From Spirochaetales bacterium Spiro_01 (GTDB lineage Bacteria > Spirochaetota > Spirochaetia > Sphaerochaetales > Sphaerochaetaceae), in NCBI GenBank assembly GCA_001604265.1, contig LVBC01000164.1, forward strand, positions 1 through 5,282: a DNA stretch of 5,282 nucleotides, read 5' to 3'. Each line of letters opens with the position of its first letter. Within the stretch, counting starts at the first letter, position 1. This document shows positions 1 through 5,282 of the stretch, in pieces. Under the pieces are notes generated by a model. It made no database searches. It was not told the origin of the DNA and saw nothing but the letters and a program-made list of their open reading frames with translations. The position numbers and the translations under genes are program-made.

Positions 1-87
1 AAAGTCTATTACAGTTGGAGTTCCACAGGATGATAAAAAAAGAAGGGTCAGAAATGAAAAGAAAATTATAGCCATTCTCTTTCTCAT
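1..87 (-). CDS. Predicted lipoprotein, N-terminal fragment (runs off the window)
   Basis: From an ATG at 87-85 the minus strand stays open for 29 codons to the window edge. It encodes a lipoprotein-type signal peptide: a basic n-region (MRKRM), a hydrophobic core rich in Ile, Phe and Leu (residues 6-18), then the lipobox Leu-Ser-Ser-Cys at residues 18-21, followed by Gly-Thr-Pro. Cys21 would be lipidated by Lgt and become the mature N-terminus after signal peptidase II cleavage, anchoring the protein in a membrane facing the periplasm or surface. A purine-rich stretch (AGGGAAGGG) ends 4 bases before the ATG and could act as ribosome binding site. A second ATG at codon 5 is a possible alternative start. 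The gene begins 34 bp after the stop of the TPR gene with no obvious terminator between them, so co-transcription is likely. The mature domain is outside the window, so no function can be assigned. Confidence 0.72.
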   Translation of the reverse strand, partial: MRKRMAIIFFSFLTLLFLSSCGTPTVIDF

Positions 88-121
88 TCTACCCTTCCCT
101 GCTCTAGTAATCCAGTCTAGA

Positions 122-820
122 TCAAAGAGCTATAAGTCTAGCCTGTGCAATTCTCGCATATTCGGAACCGGTTGTGTTCAAGAATGCATCGACCAGCTGG
201 CTGTAAGTTGCCTTGGCAAGCTCCTTGTCACCCTTGGCCTCGTAGATTCTAGCTACGTTGAAGAGTGCCTTTGCAGCTTCAGGACAATCCTTTCCATAGT
301 CGTTCCAGACCTTGTTGTAGTTCTCGAGTGCCTTGTCCTGGTTGCCATTGTTCTCTTCTGCAACTGCAGCATTGACAAGTGCAACTGGAGCAAGATAGCT
401 GCCCTTTGCATCGACTGCAACTGCATTGAAGAGCTCTGCAGCTTTAGCCCAATCCTCGGCAAAGAGAGCAGCAAGACCCTTGAGGTACTTTGCCTTGAGA
501 GCCGGATAGCCACCTGCGCTTGCCATGATGGAATCAGCCTCGGAATTCAGATCGGCAAGTGCCTTCTTGAAGTCCTCGCTCTGGTTGTCCATCGATGCGA
601 TTGCGATATAGCTCTGCTCAAGCCTTGTGATGGCATTGAACTCCTTGTTCTGCTTCGAGACATTCATATAGCTGATTGCACCGATGATGATGATTGCGAT
701 GACAATTACACCACAGATGCAGGAAATCAGCTTCCAGTTCTTTGCAAAGAAGTTCTCGGTCCTGACTGCCAGCTTTTCAGCTCCAGTCAGTTCGACAACC
801 TCCTTCTTATCCTTTTTCAT
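122..820 (-). CDS. Membrane-anchored TPR protein, YfgM-like (TPR_21 type)
   Basis: This 232-residue protein has a charged cytoplasmic N-terminus (1-30), one transmembrane helix (about 31-51, Ile/Val-rich) and an extracytoplasmic helical domain. Helical hairpins at about 106-139, 142-176 and 180-214 show TPR spacing, with small residues and aromatics at repeat positions (for example A-L-F-N-V-A-R-I-Y-E-A-K-G-D near 185-198). The layout of a short N-tail, one helix and about 180 residues of degenerate TPR matches the YfgM family, whose E. coli member is an ancillary SecYEG/PpiD partner that handles exported proteins. Here that role is inferred from architecture only. The ATG at 820 is preferred over the in-frame TTG at 826 because AAGGGG (829-834) lies 8 bases before the ATG but only 2 before the TTG. 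It follows rpsA after 66 bp containing a hairpin and precedes a lipoprotein gene, which fits an envelope role. Other TPR scaffold functions remain possible. Confidence 0.85.
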   Translation of the reverse strand: MKKDKKEVVELTGAEKLAVRTENFFAKNWKLISCICGVIVIAIIIIGAISYMNVSKQNKEFNAITRLEQSYIAIASMDNQSEDFKKALADLNSEADSIMASAGGYPALKAKYLKGLAALFAEDWAKAAELFNAVAVDAKGSYLAPVALVNAAVAEENNGNQDKALENYNKVWNDYGKDCPEAAKALFNVARIYEAKGDKELAKATYSQLVDAFLNTTGSEYARIAQARLIAL

Positions 821-828
821 AGTCAAAT

Positions 829-834
829 CCCCTT
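829..834 (-). promoter_or_regulatory. Ribosome binding site of the TPR gene
   Basis: AAGGGG on the minus strand sits 8 bases ahead of the ATG at 820-818. It decides the start in favour of this ATG over the TTG two codons upstream. It begins 9 bases downstream of the hairpin at 844-865, so folding of that hairpin could affect ribosome access. Confidence 0.65.
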
Positions 835-843
835 CTAAAGAGA

Positions 844-865
844 TAGGCGGGATTTTTCCCGCCTA
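844..865 (-). terminator. GC-rich hairpin after rpsA, possible weak terminator or attenuator
   Basis: TAGGCGGGA and TCCCGCCTA form a perfect 9-bp stem around a 4-base loop in the gap between rpsA and the TPR gene. On the transcribed (minus) strand the stem is followed by TCTCTTTAG, which is pyrimidine-rich but not a proper U-tract. On the plus strand it is followed by CCATTCC, so it is not a terminator in that direction either. It may reduce read-through from the highly expressed rpsA, protect the 3' end of the rpsA transcript, or mark an RNA processing site. The stem is seen directly; the role is inferred. Confidence 0.45.
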
Positions 866-886
866 CCATTCCTACGGGAGAAGAGC

Positions 887-2584
887 TTAGAACTCTTCGC
901 CCTTGGCCTTCATCATGTCAGCGAGGGAGAATGAATCATCATCGTCCTTTGACTCTGCCATGTACTTGGCCATCTCAGACTCCTGAGCCTTCTTGATCAT
1001 CTCCTTAACGGAGAGAGAAAGCTTCTGGGTCGTAGGATTGATCTCGACTACCATAGCTGTGATCTCGTCACCGACCTTGTAGTTCTCGAGGATCTTGTCA
1101 TTGAACTCCTCATCTGGTCCAACAAGGTTGAACTTGGAGATGAGACCTTCGATTCCACCCTCTACCTTCACGAATACGCCAAAGTCTGTGACATTGGAGA
1201 TTTCGCCGGTAACGTTGGAGAACTTTGGATGCTTCTTCTTGAAGTTCTGCCATGGATTGCCCTCGAGGTTCTTGACTGAGAGTCTGATCCTTCTGTTCTC
1301 TGGCTGGACGCTGGAGACGCATACCTCGATCTCATCGCCCTCTGCACAGAACTGGTTCATGTTCTTGAGCTTTTTGGTCCAGGATACATCATCGATGTGG
1401 AGGAAGCCGTCGATACCATCTTCAAGGTTGACAAAGGCACCGGAGTTGGTGATCTTGACGACCTTTCTCTTGAGGACTGTACCTACTGGATATCTCTCTT
1501 CGATGGTATCCCATGGATTCTCTGTAAGCTGCTTGAGGCCAAGGGATACTCTCTTCTTGTCGAGGTCGTAGCCGAGGATCTTTGCTTCGACTACATCGCC
1601 GATGTTGAGGATATCCTTTGGATTGGTGATCTTCTTTGTCCAGGAAAGCTCGGAGATATGAGCGAGGCCTTCGATGCCCGGCTCGATCTCGATGAATACA
1701 CCGAAGGATGTGATCTTCGTTACTGGAGCCTTGATGACGTCACCGACATTGTATCTGTTCTCGAAGTTGGTCCATGGATCTTCCTGCATGTGCTTGAGAG
1801 AGAGGTTGATCTTCTGGTTCTCCTTGTCGATGTTGATAAGTCTGAGCTGGACGATCTGGCCCTTCTTGACGAAATCCTTTGGTCTTGTTACATGGCCCCA
1901 GGACATGTCGTTGATATGGAGAAGACCGTCGAAGCCACCGAGGTCGATGAATGCGCCGAAGGATGTGAAGGACTTGACTTCACCCTGTACGACATCGCCG
2001 ATCTGTACGGAATCGAAGAACTTCTTCTTGTTCTCGGAGATGATCTTCTCGAGATATTCTCTTCTGGAGACGACGCTCTTGAGCTTGGTGCCTGCGTGGA
2101 ACTTGTCGATGACAAAGTAGTCGGTCTTGCCAATGAGGGATTCAGGATCCTCTACTCTGACGACATCAGCTTTTGAAAGTGGACAGAAACCCTTGTAGTC
2201 GGCGCCGAGATCGACCTCGTAACCACCCTTGATGACCTTGGCGAACTTGCCGAGGATAGGTGTGCGGTTCTCTGCAGCATCCTTGAGGACCTCAGTTCTT
2301 TCCTTTGCATCGGCCTTCTTCTTGGAGACGATGATCTGGCCGTGCTTGCCTTCCTTGTTGATGATTGCGACATTGACCTTGTCGCCGACCTTTGGCAGTT
2401 CGATGAACTCGTCAACAGGAATCTTTCCTTCGCTCTTGTAGCCTACGTCTACAAATACATATTCGTTATTTAACTGTACAACAGTTCCGGTTACGATCTG
2501 ACCGTCTTCAATGCCAGCAAGTGACTTTAGATACTGCTCATTCAGTAGTGCCTGCATGTCAGTCATCTGAGTTTCGTCTTCCAC
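887..2584 (-). CDS. rpsA: 30S ribosomal protein S1
   Basis: S1 binds mRNA and brings it to the 30S subunit during initiation. The 565-residue product matches the usual length of six-domain S1 (557 in E. coli). Six S1/OB-fold repeats are visible at about 27-90, 108-176, 196-265, 281-352, 366-439 and 455-530. The first two are divergent, as expected for the ribosome-docking domains. Repeats 3-5 carry the typical G-x-F-(I/V)-x-(L/I) core and a H-I-x-(D/E)-(L/V/M)-S-W motif (residues 223-229, 309-315, 396-402), and each ends in a (D/N)-P-W linker. The C-terminus is a short acidic and polar tail (SKDDDD and onward). The start is GTG at 2584-2582: AGGAG (2592-2596) lies 7 bases upstream, whereas the first internal ATG (codon 7) would be about 25 bases away. 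It lies 23 bp after cmk, the classic cmk-rpsA pairing. Codon use favours AAG, GAG and GTC for most of its length, consistent with high expression. Confidence 0.97.
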   Translation of the reverse strand: MEDETQMTDMQALLNEQYLKSLAGIEDGQIVTGTVVQLNNEYVFVDVGYKSEGKIPVDEFIELPKVGDKVNVAIINKEGKHGQIIVSKKKADAKERTEVLKDAAENRTPILGKFAKVIKGGYEVDLGADYKGFCPLSKADVVRVEDPESLIGKTDYFVIDKFHAGTKLKSVVSRREYLEKIISENKKKFFDSVQIGDVVQGEVKSFTSFGAFIDLGGFDGLLHINDMSWGHVTRPKDFVKKGQIVQLRLINIDKENQKINLSLKHMQEDPWTNFENRYNVGDVIKAPVTKITSFGVFIEIEPGIEGLAHISELSWTKKITNPKDILNIGDVVEAKILGYDLDKKRVSLGLKQLTENPWDTIEERYPVGTVLKRKVVKITNSGAFVNLEDGIDGFLHIDDVSWTKKLKNMNQFCAEGDEIEVCVSSVQPENRRIRLSVKNLEGNPWQNFKKKHPKFSNVTGEISNVTDFGVFVKVEGGIEGLISKFNLVGPDEEFNDKILENYKVGDEITAMVVEINPTTQKLSLSVKEMIKKAQESEMAKYMAESKDDDDSFSLADMMKAKGEEF

Positions 2585-2591
2585 TTCTTTG

Positions 2592-2596
2592 CTCCT
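2592..2596 (-). promoter_or_regulatory. Ribosome binding site of rpsA (supports the GTG start)
   Basis: AGGAG on the minus strand stands 7 bases before the GTG at 2584-2582, inside the 23-bp cmk-rpsA gap. The surrounding leader is AT-rich, as expected for a message that S1 itself or open 30S subunits can load. This site is the main reason for choosing GTG over the downstream ATG codons 7 and 10. Confidence 0.8.
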
Positions 2597-2607
2597 AAAC
2601 TATACAA

Positions 2608-3261
2608 TTAATTACCCATACCTGAAATTTTCGTACGGATAACCATTGTTACTTTCTCACAAACTTCTTCAATGGTCAATAAGGAAGTATCCACATATAT
2701 CGCATCTGAGGCCAATTTAAGCGCTCCTACGGGCTTGTTCTTGTCATTGTTGTCCCTTTCGATGATCTTCTGGAGAACTTCCTCATAGGTCTGCCCCTCT
2801 GGATGCTGTTTGATCCTGCGCTCGGCCCTTATCTCGGCAGATGCATCGAAATAGAACTTGCAGTCGGCATTAGGGAAGATGACAGTCGTAGTGTCCCTGC
2901 CCTCAGTGACGATGTCCATCGTTCCTGCGACCTTCCTGACAAGGTCTGTCACTATCTCCCTGAGTCTTGGGTCGGATGAGACGTAGGAGACATACTGGTC
3001 GATATCGGGTCCATGGAGGCGCTCCTCCACATCGACACCGTCGACGCAGATATTTCCATCGTTCACAGTGATCTCGATGCTCTTCGCTGTCTCGAGCACC
3101 GAGTCTGCATCGCTGACATCGAGTCCCCTGTCGAGCTGTGCCCTGGTCACCGCCCTATAGAAGGAACCGGTGTTGAGAAAATAGAATCCAAGCTCTGAAG
3201 CTATCCTCTTGGCTATCGTGCTCTTGCCGCAGCCTGCAGGTCCATCAATTGCAACTATCAT
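2608..3261 (-). CDS. cmk: Cytidylate kinase (CMP/dCMP kinase)
   Basis: It transfers a phosphate from ATP to CMP or dCMP in cytoplasmic pyrimidine nucleotide salvage. The 217-residue length is normal for bacterial Cmk. The P-loop GPAGCGKST occupies residues 7-15. The CMP-site motif follows as L-N-T-G-S-F-Y-R (29-36), then E-G-R-D (120-123), F-P-N-A-D (129-133) and the lid motif R169-D170...D173. Three departures from the common pattern stand out: Asn30 where LDTG/LDSG usually has Asp, T-T-T (124-126) where the family usually reads (I/M)-G-T, and Lys176 at the position of a usual Arg in the RD..D..R motif. All are conservative enough that activity is expected. The ATG overlaps the stop of the upstream pseudouridine synthase gene as ATGA (4 bp), and AGGGAG sits 8 bases ahead, so the two are translationally coupled. 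rpsA follows after 23 bp. Confidence 0.95.
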   Translation of the reverse strand: MIVAIDGPAGCGKSTIAKRIASELGFYFLNTGSFYRAVTRAQLDRGLDVSDADSVLETAKSIEITVNDGNICVDGVDVEERLHGPDIDQYVSYVSSDPRLREIVTDLVRKVAGTMDIVTEGRDTTTVIFPNADCKFYFDASAEIRAERRIKQHPEGQTYEEVLQKIIERDNNDKNKPVGALKLASDAIYVDTSLLTIEEVCEKVTMVIRTKISGMGN

Positions 3262-4082
3262 CTGAATGTCTCCCTCTTCTTCTCGGCCCTGGCTCTGGCC
3301 TTCTCTTCCTTCTCCTTTCTAAGGGCAGCACCGAACTTTCTTCTTGCATCGAGCGTGGTCTTGCCGGCAAGAAGTCCATCTATCTCCCTCTTTGTAAGGT
3401 TCCTGTACTCGCCAGGCTGCATTGTTCCAAGCAGGATGCAGCCGATCCTTATCCTCATAAGAGATTTGACCTCGTAGCCGAGGAAGGAGAATATCTTCCT
3501 GACCTCTCTGTTCTTGCCCTCAGTCAGTGTGACCTTGATATAGTCCTTTCTTCTTGGAACGAACTCGTATCTCTTGAGCCTGTAGGGCCTGTCCGTATCG
3601 ATATAGATTCCCCTCAGTGCCTTGTTGAGGTCTTCGATATCGATCTGCCTGTCGATGTGAACAAGGTACTCCTTCTCTATCTCGAAGCTCGGATGTGTGA
3701 CCTTGTTGGCGAACTCTCCATCATTCGTTAAGAGAAGCAGACCGCTTGAATCCTTGTCCAGGCGGCCGACATTGAAGAGAAGATCCCTGTCGCGGATCTC
3801 GATGAGATCGCGGGCATACTTCGTCTCGTTCGGGTCATAGTTGGTGCAGACGAACCCCTTAGGCTTGTTCAGAGCGATATAGTAGCTCTTGTCGATGATC
3901 TCGACAGTCTCGGTGTCGACCTGGACTACATCGTCCTCGTTCACCTTGACACCCATCTCCCTTACTGTCCTGTTGTTGACCATTACGCGTCCCTGGGCGA
4001 TCAGATCCTCGCAGAAGCGCCTGGATCCGCAGCCGCACTTGGCAAGGTAGACCTGCAGTCTGACTGGGTACTCAATTATCAT
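3258..4082 (-). CDS. rluB: RluB/RsuA-family pseudouridine synthase (S4 domain)
   Basis: It isomerises a specific uridine in ribosomal RNA, most likely in 23S rRNA given its place beside scpB as for rluB in many bacteria; RluE, RluF or RsuA-like targeting cannot be excluded. With the start chosen here it has 274 residues. An S4 RNA-binding domain covers about 7-64 (R-L-Q-V-Y-L-A-K-C-G-C-G-S-R-R and G-R-V-x-V-N). The catalytic domain covers about 66-240, with G-R-L-D at 106-109 (Asp109 the catalytic aspartate), G-L-L-L-L-T-N-D-G (114-122), G-K-N-R-E-V-R-K (189-196) and L-M-R-I-R-I-G (208-214). The C-terminus (from about 245) is a Lys/Arg/Glu-rich tail that may add RNA contact. The ATG at 4082 has AAGGAG 9 bases upstream and places the S4 domain at the usual distance. 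An in-frame ATG at 4100 has no good site, and its first codons are that SD sequence. It overlaps scpB by 11 bp and cmk by 4 bp. Confidence 0.92.
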   Translation of the reverse strand: MIIEYPVRLQVYLAKCGCGSRRFCEDLIAQGRVMVNNRTVREMGVKVNEDDVVQVDTETVEIIDKSYYIALNKPKGFVCTNYDPNETKYARDLIEIRDRDLLFNVGRLDKDSSGLLLLTNDGEFANKVTHPSFEIEKEYLVHIDRQIDIEDLNKALRGIYIDTDRPYRLKRYEFVPRRKDYIKVTLTEGKNREVRKIFSFLGYEVKSLMRIRIGCILLGTMQPGEYRNLTKREIDGLLAGKTTLDARRKFGAALRKEKEEKARARAEKKRETFR

Positions 4083-4635
4083 TGAAAAGTTCTCCTTCAT
4101 CGTTCTTGTCGAATCTCATTCTATCAATATCGGAAAGCTTTGGTAAATCACTGATCGAATGGAGGCCGAACTCATAGAGGAATTTCCTGCTCGTTCCATA
4201 GAGGCAGGGGTGTCCGGGAACATCCTTTCTTCCTACTACCTTTATGTACTCCCTGTCTCTGAGAAGCCTTACGATCGTATCGCTTGCAACTCCTCTGATG
4301 TGGTCTATCTCCTTTCTCGTTATAGGTTGGGAGTATGCAACTATTGAGAGTGTCTCGAGGGCTGCCCTTGTAAGGCGCCTGTCGACCTTCTTTCCATAGG
4401 TCTTTCTCAGCGAGTCGTATAGCTCGGGGACCGGAGAGAAGTTCCAGGTAGTATCCTCGTTCTGCTTGAGAAAGAGTCCATGCCCCTCCTCCCTGTACGC
4501 TCTTTCAAGCTCCTTCAGTGCGACCTCCACTTCCCTGTCATCCAGGCCGGTCATCTCCTGAAGTCTCTCCTCATCCAGCGCCTCGTTCTCTATGAAGAGC
4601 ACTGTCTCTATTATCTGTGCATTGGTACTGAGCAT
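4072..4635 (-). CDS. scpB: Segregation and condensation protein B
   Basis: ScpB dimerises and binds the middle of the kleisin ScpA in the SMC-ScpAB condensin, which compacts and helps segregate the chromosome. The product has 187 residues, typical for the family. Two winged-helix domains are visible: an N-terminal one (about 5-75, beginning I-I-E-T-V-L-F-I-E-N-E-A-L) and a C-terminal one (about 85-160). The family signature L-E-T-L-S-I-V-A-Y-S-Q-P-I-T-R is at 93-107, I-R-G-V at 113-116, and G-H-P-C-L-Y-G-T-S with F-L-Y-E-F-G-L at 141-158. A short acidic tail follows. It starts 3 bp after the scpA stop, in the same reading frame, with GAGG (4644-4647) 8 bases before the ATG. Its 3' end overlaps the pseudouridine synthase gene. 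The scpA-scpB-rluB order is widely conserved. Confidence 0.95.
   Translation of the reverse strand: MLSTNAQIIETVLFIENEALDEERLQEMTGLDDREVEVALKELERAYREEGHGLFLKQNEDTTWNFSPVPELYDSLRKTYGKKVDRRLTRAALETLSIVAYSQPITRKEIDHIRGVASDTIVRLLRDREYIKVVGRKDVPGHPCLYGTSRKFLYEFGLHSISDLPKLSDIDRMRFDKNDEGELFNDN
4092..4097 (-). promoter_or_regulatory. Ribosome binding site deciding the rluB start
   Basis: AAGGAG on the minus strand lies 9 bases ahead of the ATG at 4082-4080, within the 3' end of scpB. Its presence directly after the ATG at 4100 argues that the upstream ATG is not the true start. The site inside scpB implies coupled translation of the two genes. Confidence 0.75.
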
Positions 4636-4638
4636 TCT

Positions 4639-5282
4639 CTAGTCCTCATCATCATCGAGGAGGTCCTCCTCCTCGCCAAGGTCGAGCTCCTGAGTTCCAT
4701 CCTCTTCATCATCCGAGAACTCCTCAGGATACTCCTCTCTCTCTCTTTCCTTCGCCTCTTTTGTGATTATCGAGAAGTCGTCGGCCTCCTCGAGATCCTG
4801 CTCGACTACCTCGTCGTAATCCCTGTCGTACTCCTCTGCAAGCCTTTCATCGTAGTCCTTGGGTCTTCTTACTATATATATTTCACCAAGTGGCTGTGGC
4901 TGGTTGAAGATTATCATCCTGTCCTTGCAGGCTTCAAGGATCGCCATGAAGGAGCAGATTATGTGAAGAGGGTTGTTCGGGTCGACGATAAGCTGGGATA
5001 TCGTGACTGTCCCATTGCTCTCGAGAAGCTCGTCGAGCAGCGTTCTCTTCTCGTTTATCGATACCTCTTCATATATGTTGAAGAGCTTGTTGGGAGAGAC
5101 CTTCTCCATAAGAGACTGGAAGGTCTTCAGCAGATCCGAAAGCTCAATGCCCTTGAAGAGGTCCTTGTCTGTAAATGGAACATTGAAGAGGTTCTCCTTC
5201 CTTGGGATGTAGAAGCTGTCGCTTGTCACAACACCGGTCAGAAGGTCCGTATATTTCTTGAATTTCTGGTATTCGAGAAGTA
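4639..5282 (-). CDS. scpA: Segregation and condensation protein A (kleisin), 3' part
   Basis: ScpA is the kleisin that bridges the SMC heads in bacterial condensin and carries ScpB. The frame is open to the window edge, so the N-terminal SMC-neck-binding domain lies beyond 5282; the first complete codon ends at 5280. The 213 visible residues begin with L-L-E-Y-Q-K-F-K-K-Y, the conserved helix after the kleisin N-domain. The linker region that would carry ScpB follows, then the C-terminal winged helix (V-T-I-S-Q-L-I near 5001, I-I-C-S-F-M-A-I-L-E-A-C, ending G-E-I-Y-I-V near 4873), which binds the SMC head cap. The GTG at 5229 is an internal Val, since conserved sequence continues upstream of it. 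After the winged helix comes an unusual tail of about 73 residues (4642-4862), of which I count 38 as Asp or Glu. The stop is TAG, the only TAG in this cluster, immediately before scpB. Confidence 0.93.
   Translation of the reverse strand, partial: LLEYQKFKKYTDLLTGVVTSDSFYIPRKENLFNVPFTDKDLFKGIELSDLLKTFQSLMEKVSPNKLFNIYEEVSINEKRTLLDELLESNGTVTISQLIVDPNNPLHIICSFMAILEACKDRMIIFNQPQPLGEIYIVRRPKDYDERLAEEYDRDYDEVVEQDLEEADDFSIITKEAKEREREEYPEEFSDDEEDGTQELDLGEEEDLLDDDED
4656..4675 (-). repeat. Perfect inverted repeat at the 3' end of scpA
   Basis: CGAGGAGG and CCTCCTCG form an 8-bp GC-rich stem around a 4-base loop, encoded by Glu, Asp and Leu codons of the ScpA acidic tail. It lies 20 bp upstream of the scpB ATG, just before the probable scpB ribosome binding site at 4644-4647. 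The transcribed strand also contains GAGGAGGAGG, a strong match to an SD sequence within a reading frame. It could slow ribosomes or modulate scpB initiation, or be only a by-product of repetitive GAG codons. Confidence 0.5.

Noticed and set aside
824..826. TTG as the start of the TPR gene
   Set aside because: Only 2 bases separate it from the SD AAGGGG, while the ATG at 820-818 has a normal 8-base spacing.
1095..1571. A 158-codon plus-strand frame also opposite rpsA
   Set aside because: It is Ser/Thr/Leu/Pro-rich shadow sequence without domain features, fully explained by the coding strand.
1210..1980. Repeated DNA segments in rpsA as a possible mobile or tandem repeat element
   Set aside because: They are the expected S1-domain repeats with recurring H-I-x-(D/E)-x-S-W and (D/N)-P-W codons, diverged at DNA level.
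1397..2176. A 259-codon open frame on the plus strand opposite rpsA
   Set aside because: It lies wholly antisense to the strongly supported S1 repeats. Its acidic, Leu/Val-rich composition mirrors the biased codons and repeats of rpsA, and I see no family motif in it.
2599..2604. TATAGT as a -10 box for an rpsA promoter
   Set aside because: No acceptable -35 hexamer lies at 16-18 bp, and the transcript would start essentially at the SD, leaving almost no leader.
2674..2679. TTGACC as a -35 box inside the end of cmk
   Set aside because: The hexamers 16-19 bp downstream do not resemble TATAAT. It is kept only as part of the AT-rich island observation.
3249..3731. A 160-codon plus-strand frame opposite the pseudouridine synthase gene
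   Set aside because: It is antisense to conserved catalytic-domain sequence and shows no independent motif.
5227..5229. GTG as the start of scpA
   Set aside because: The frame continues upstream to the edge with conserved ScpA sequence (L-L-E-Y-Q-K-F-K-K-Y), so the GTG is an internal Val and the gene is cut by the window.

Overview
The window is a compact, co-directional gene cluster read entirely from the minus strand, from high to low coordinates. In transcription order it holds the 3' part of scpA, then scpB, an RluB/RsuA-type pseudouridine synthase, cytidylate kinase (cmk), ribosomal protein S1 (rpsA), a membrane-anchored tetratricopeptide-repeat protein of the YfgM type, and at the far edge the first 29 codons of a predicted lipoprotein gene. 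Every gap is short (3 to 66 bp), and two junctions overlap by 4 and about 11 bp. There is no gene-free stretch over 300 bases, and I see no RNA gene, CRISPR array, insertion sequence or prophage signal.

The organism is a bacterium of middling GC content. Its translation initiation uses clear Shine-Dalgarno (SD) sites and includes a GTG start for rpsA. A six-domain S1, a single-pass protein with an extracytoplasmic TPR domain and a lipobox-bearing signal peptide fit a diderm such as a spirochaete (Treponema/Sphaerochaeta-like). That placement is an impression from protein flavour and gene order, not a demonstrated assignment.

Functionally, the first two genes encode the kleisin and the winged-helix partner of the SMC-ScpAB condensin. 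The next three serve RNA metabolism: 23S rRNA pseudouridylation, CMP/dCMP phosphorylation and mRNA delivery to the 30S subunit. Both blocks, scpA-scpB-rluB and cmk-rpsA, are neighbourhoods conserved in many bacteria. After rpsA lies a 66-bp gap with a GC-rich perfect hairpin, then the envelope-directed part: the YfgM-like protein and the lipoprotein.

This is mostly a housekeeping region and I do not see a new biological system. The points most worth a second look are the long acidic C-terminal tail of ScpA, the scpA TAG stop placed one codon ahead of an in-frame scpB ATG, a strong hairpin made of Glu/Asp codons just before scpB, a composition shift across the cmk-rpsA junction, the hairpin after rpsA, and the truncated lipoprotein gene at the left edge.
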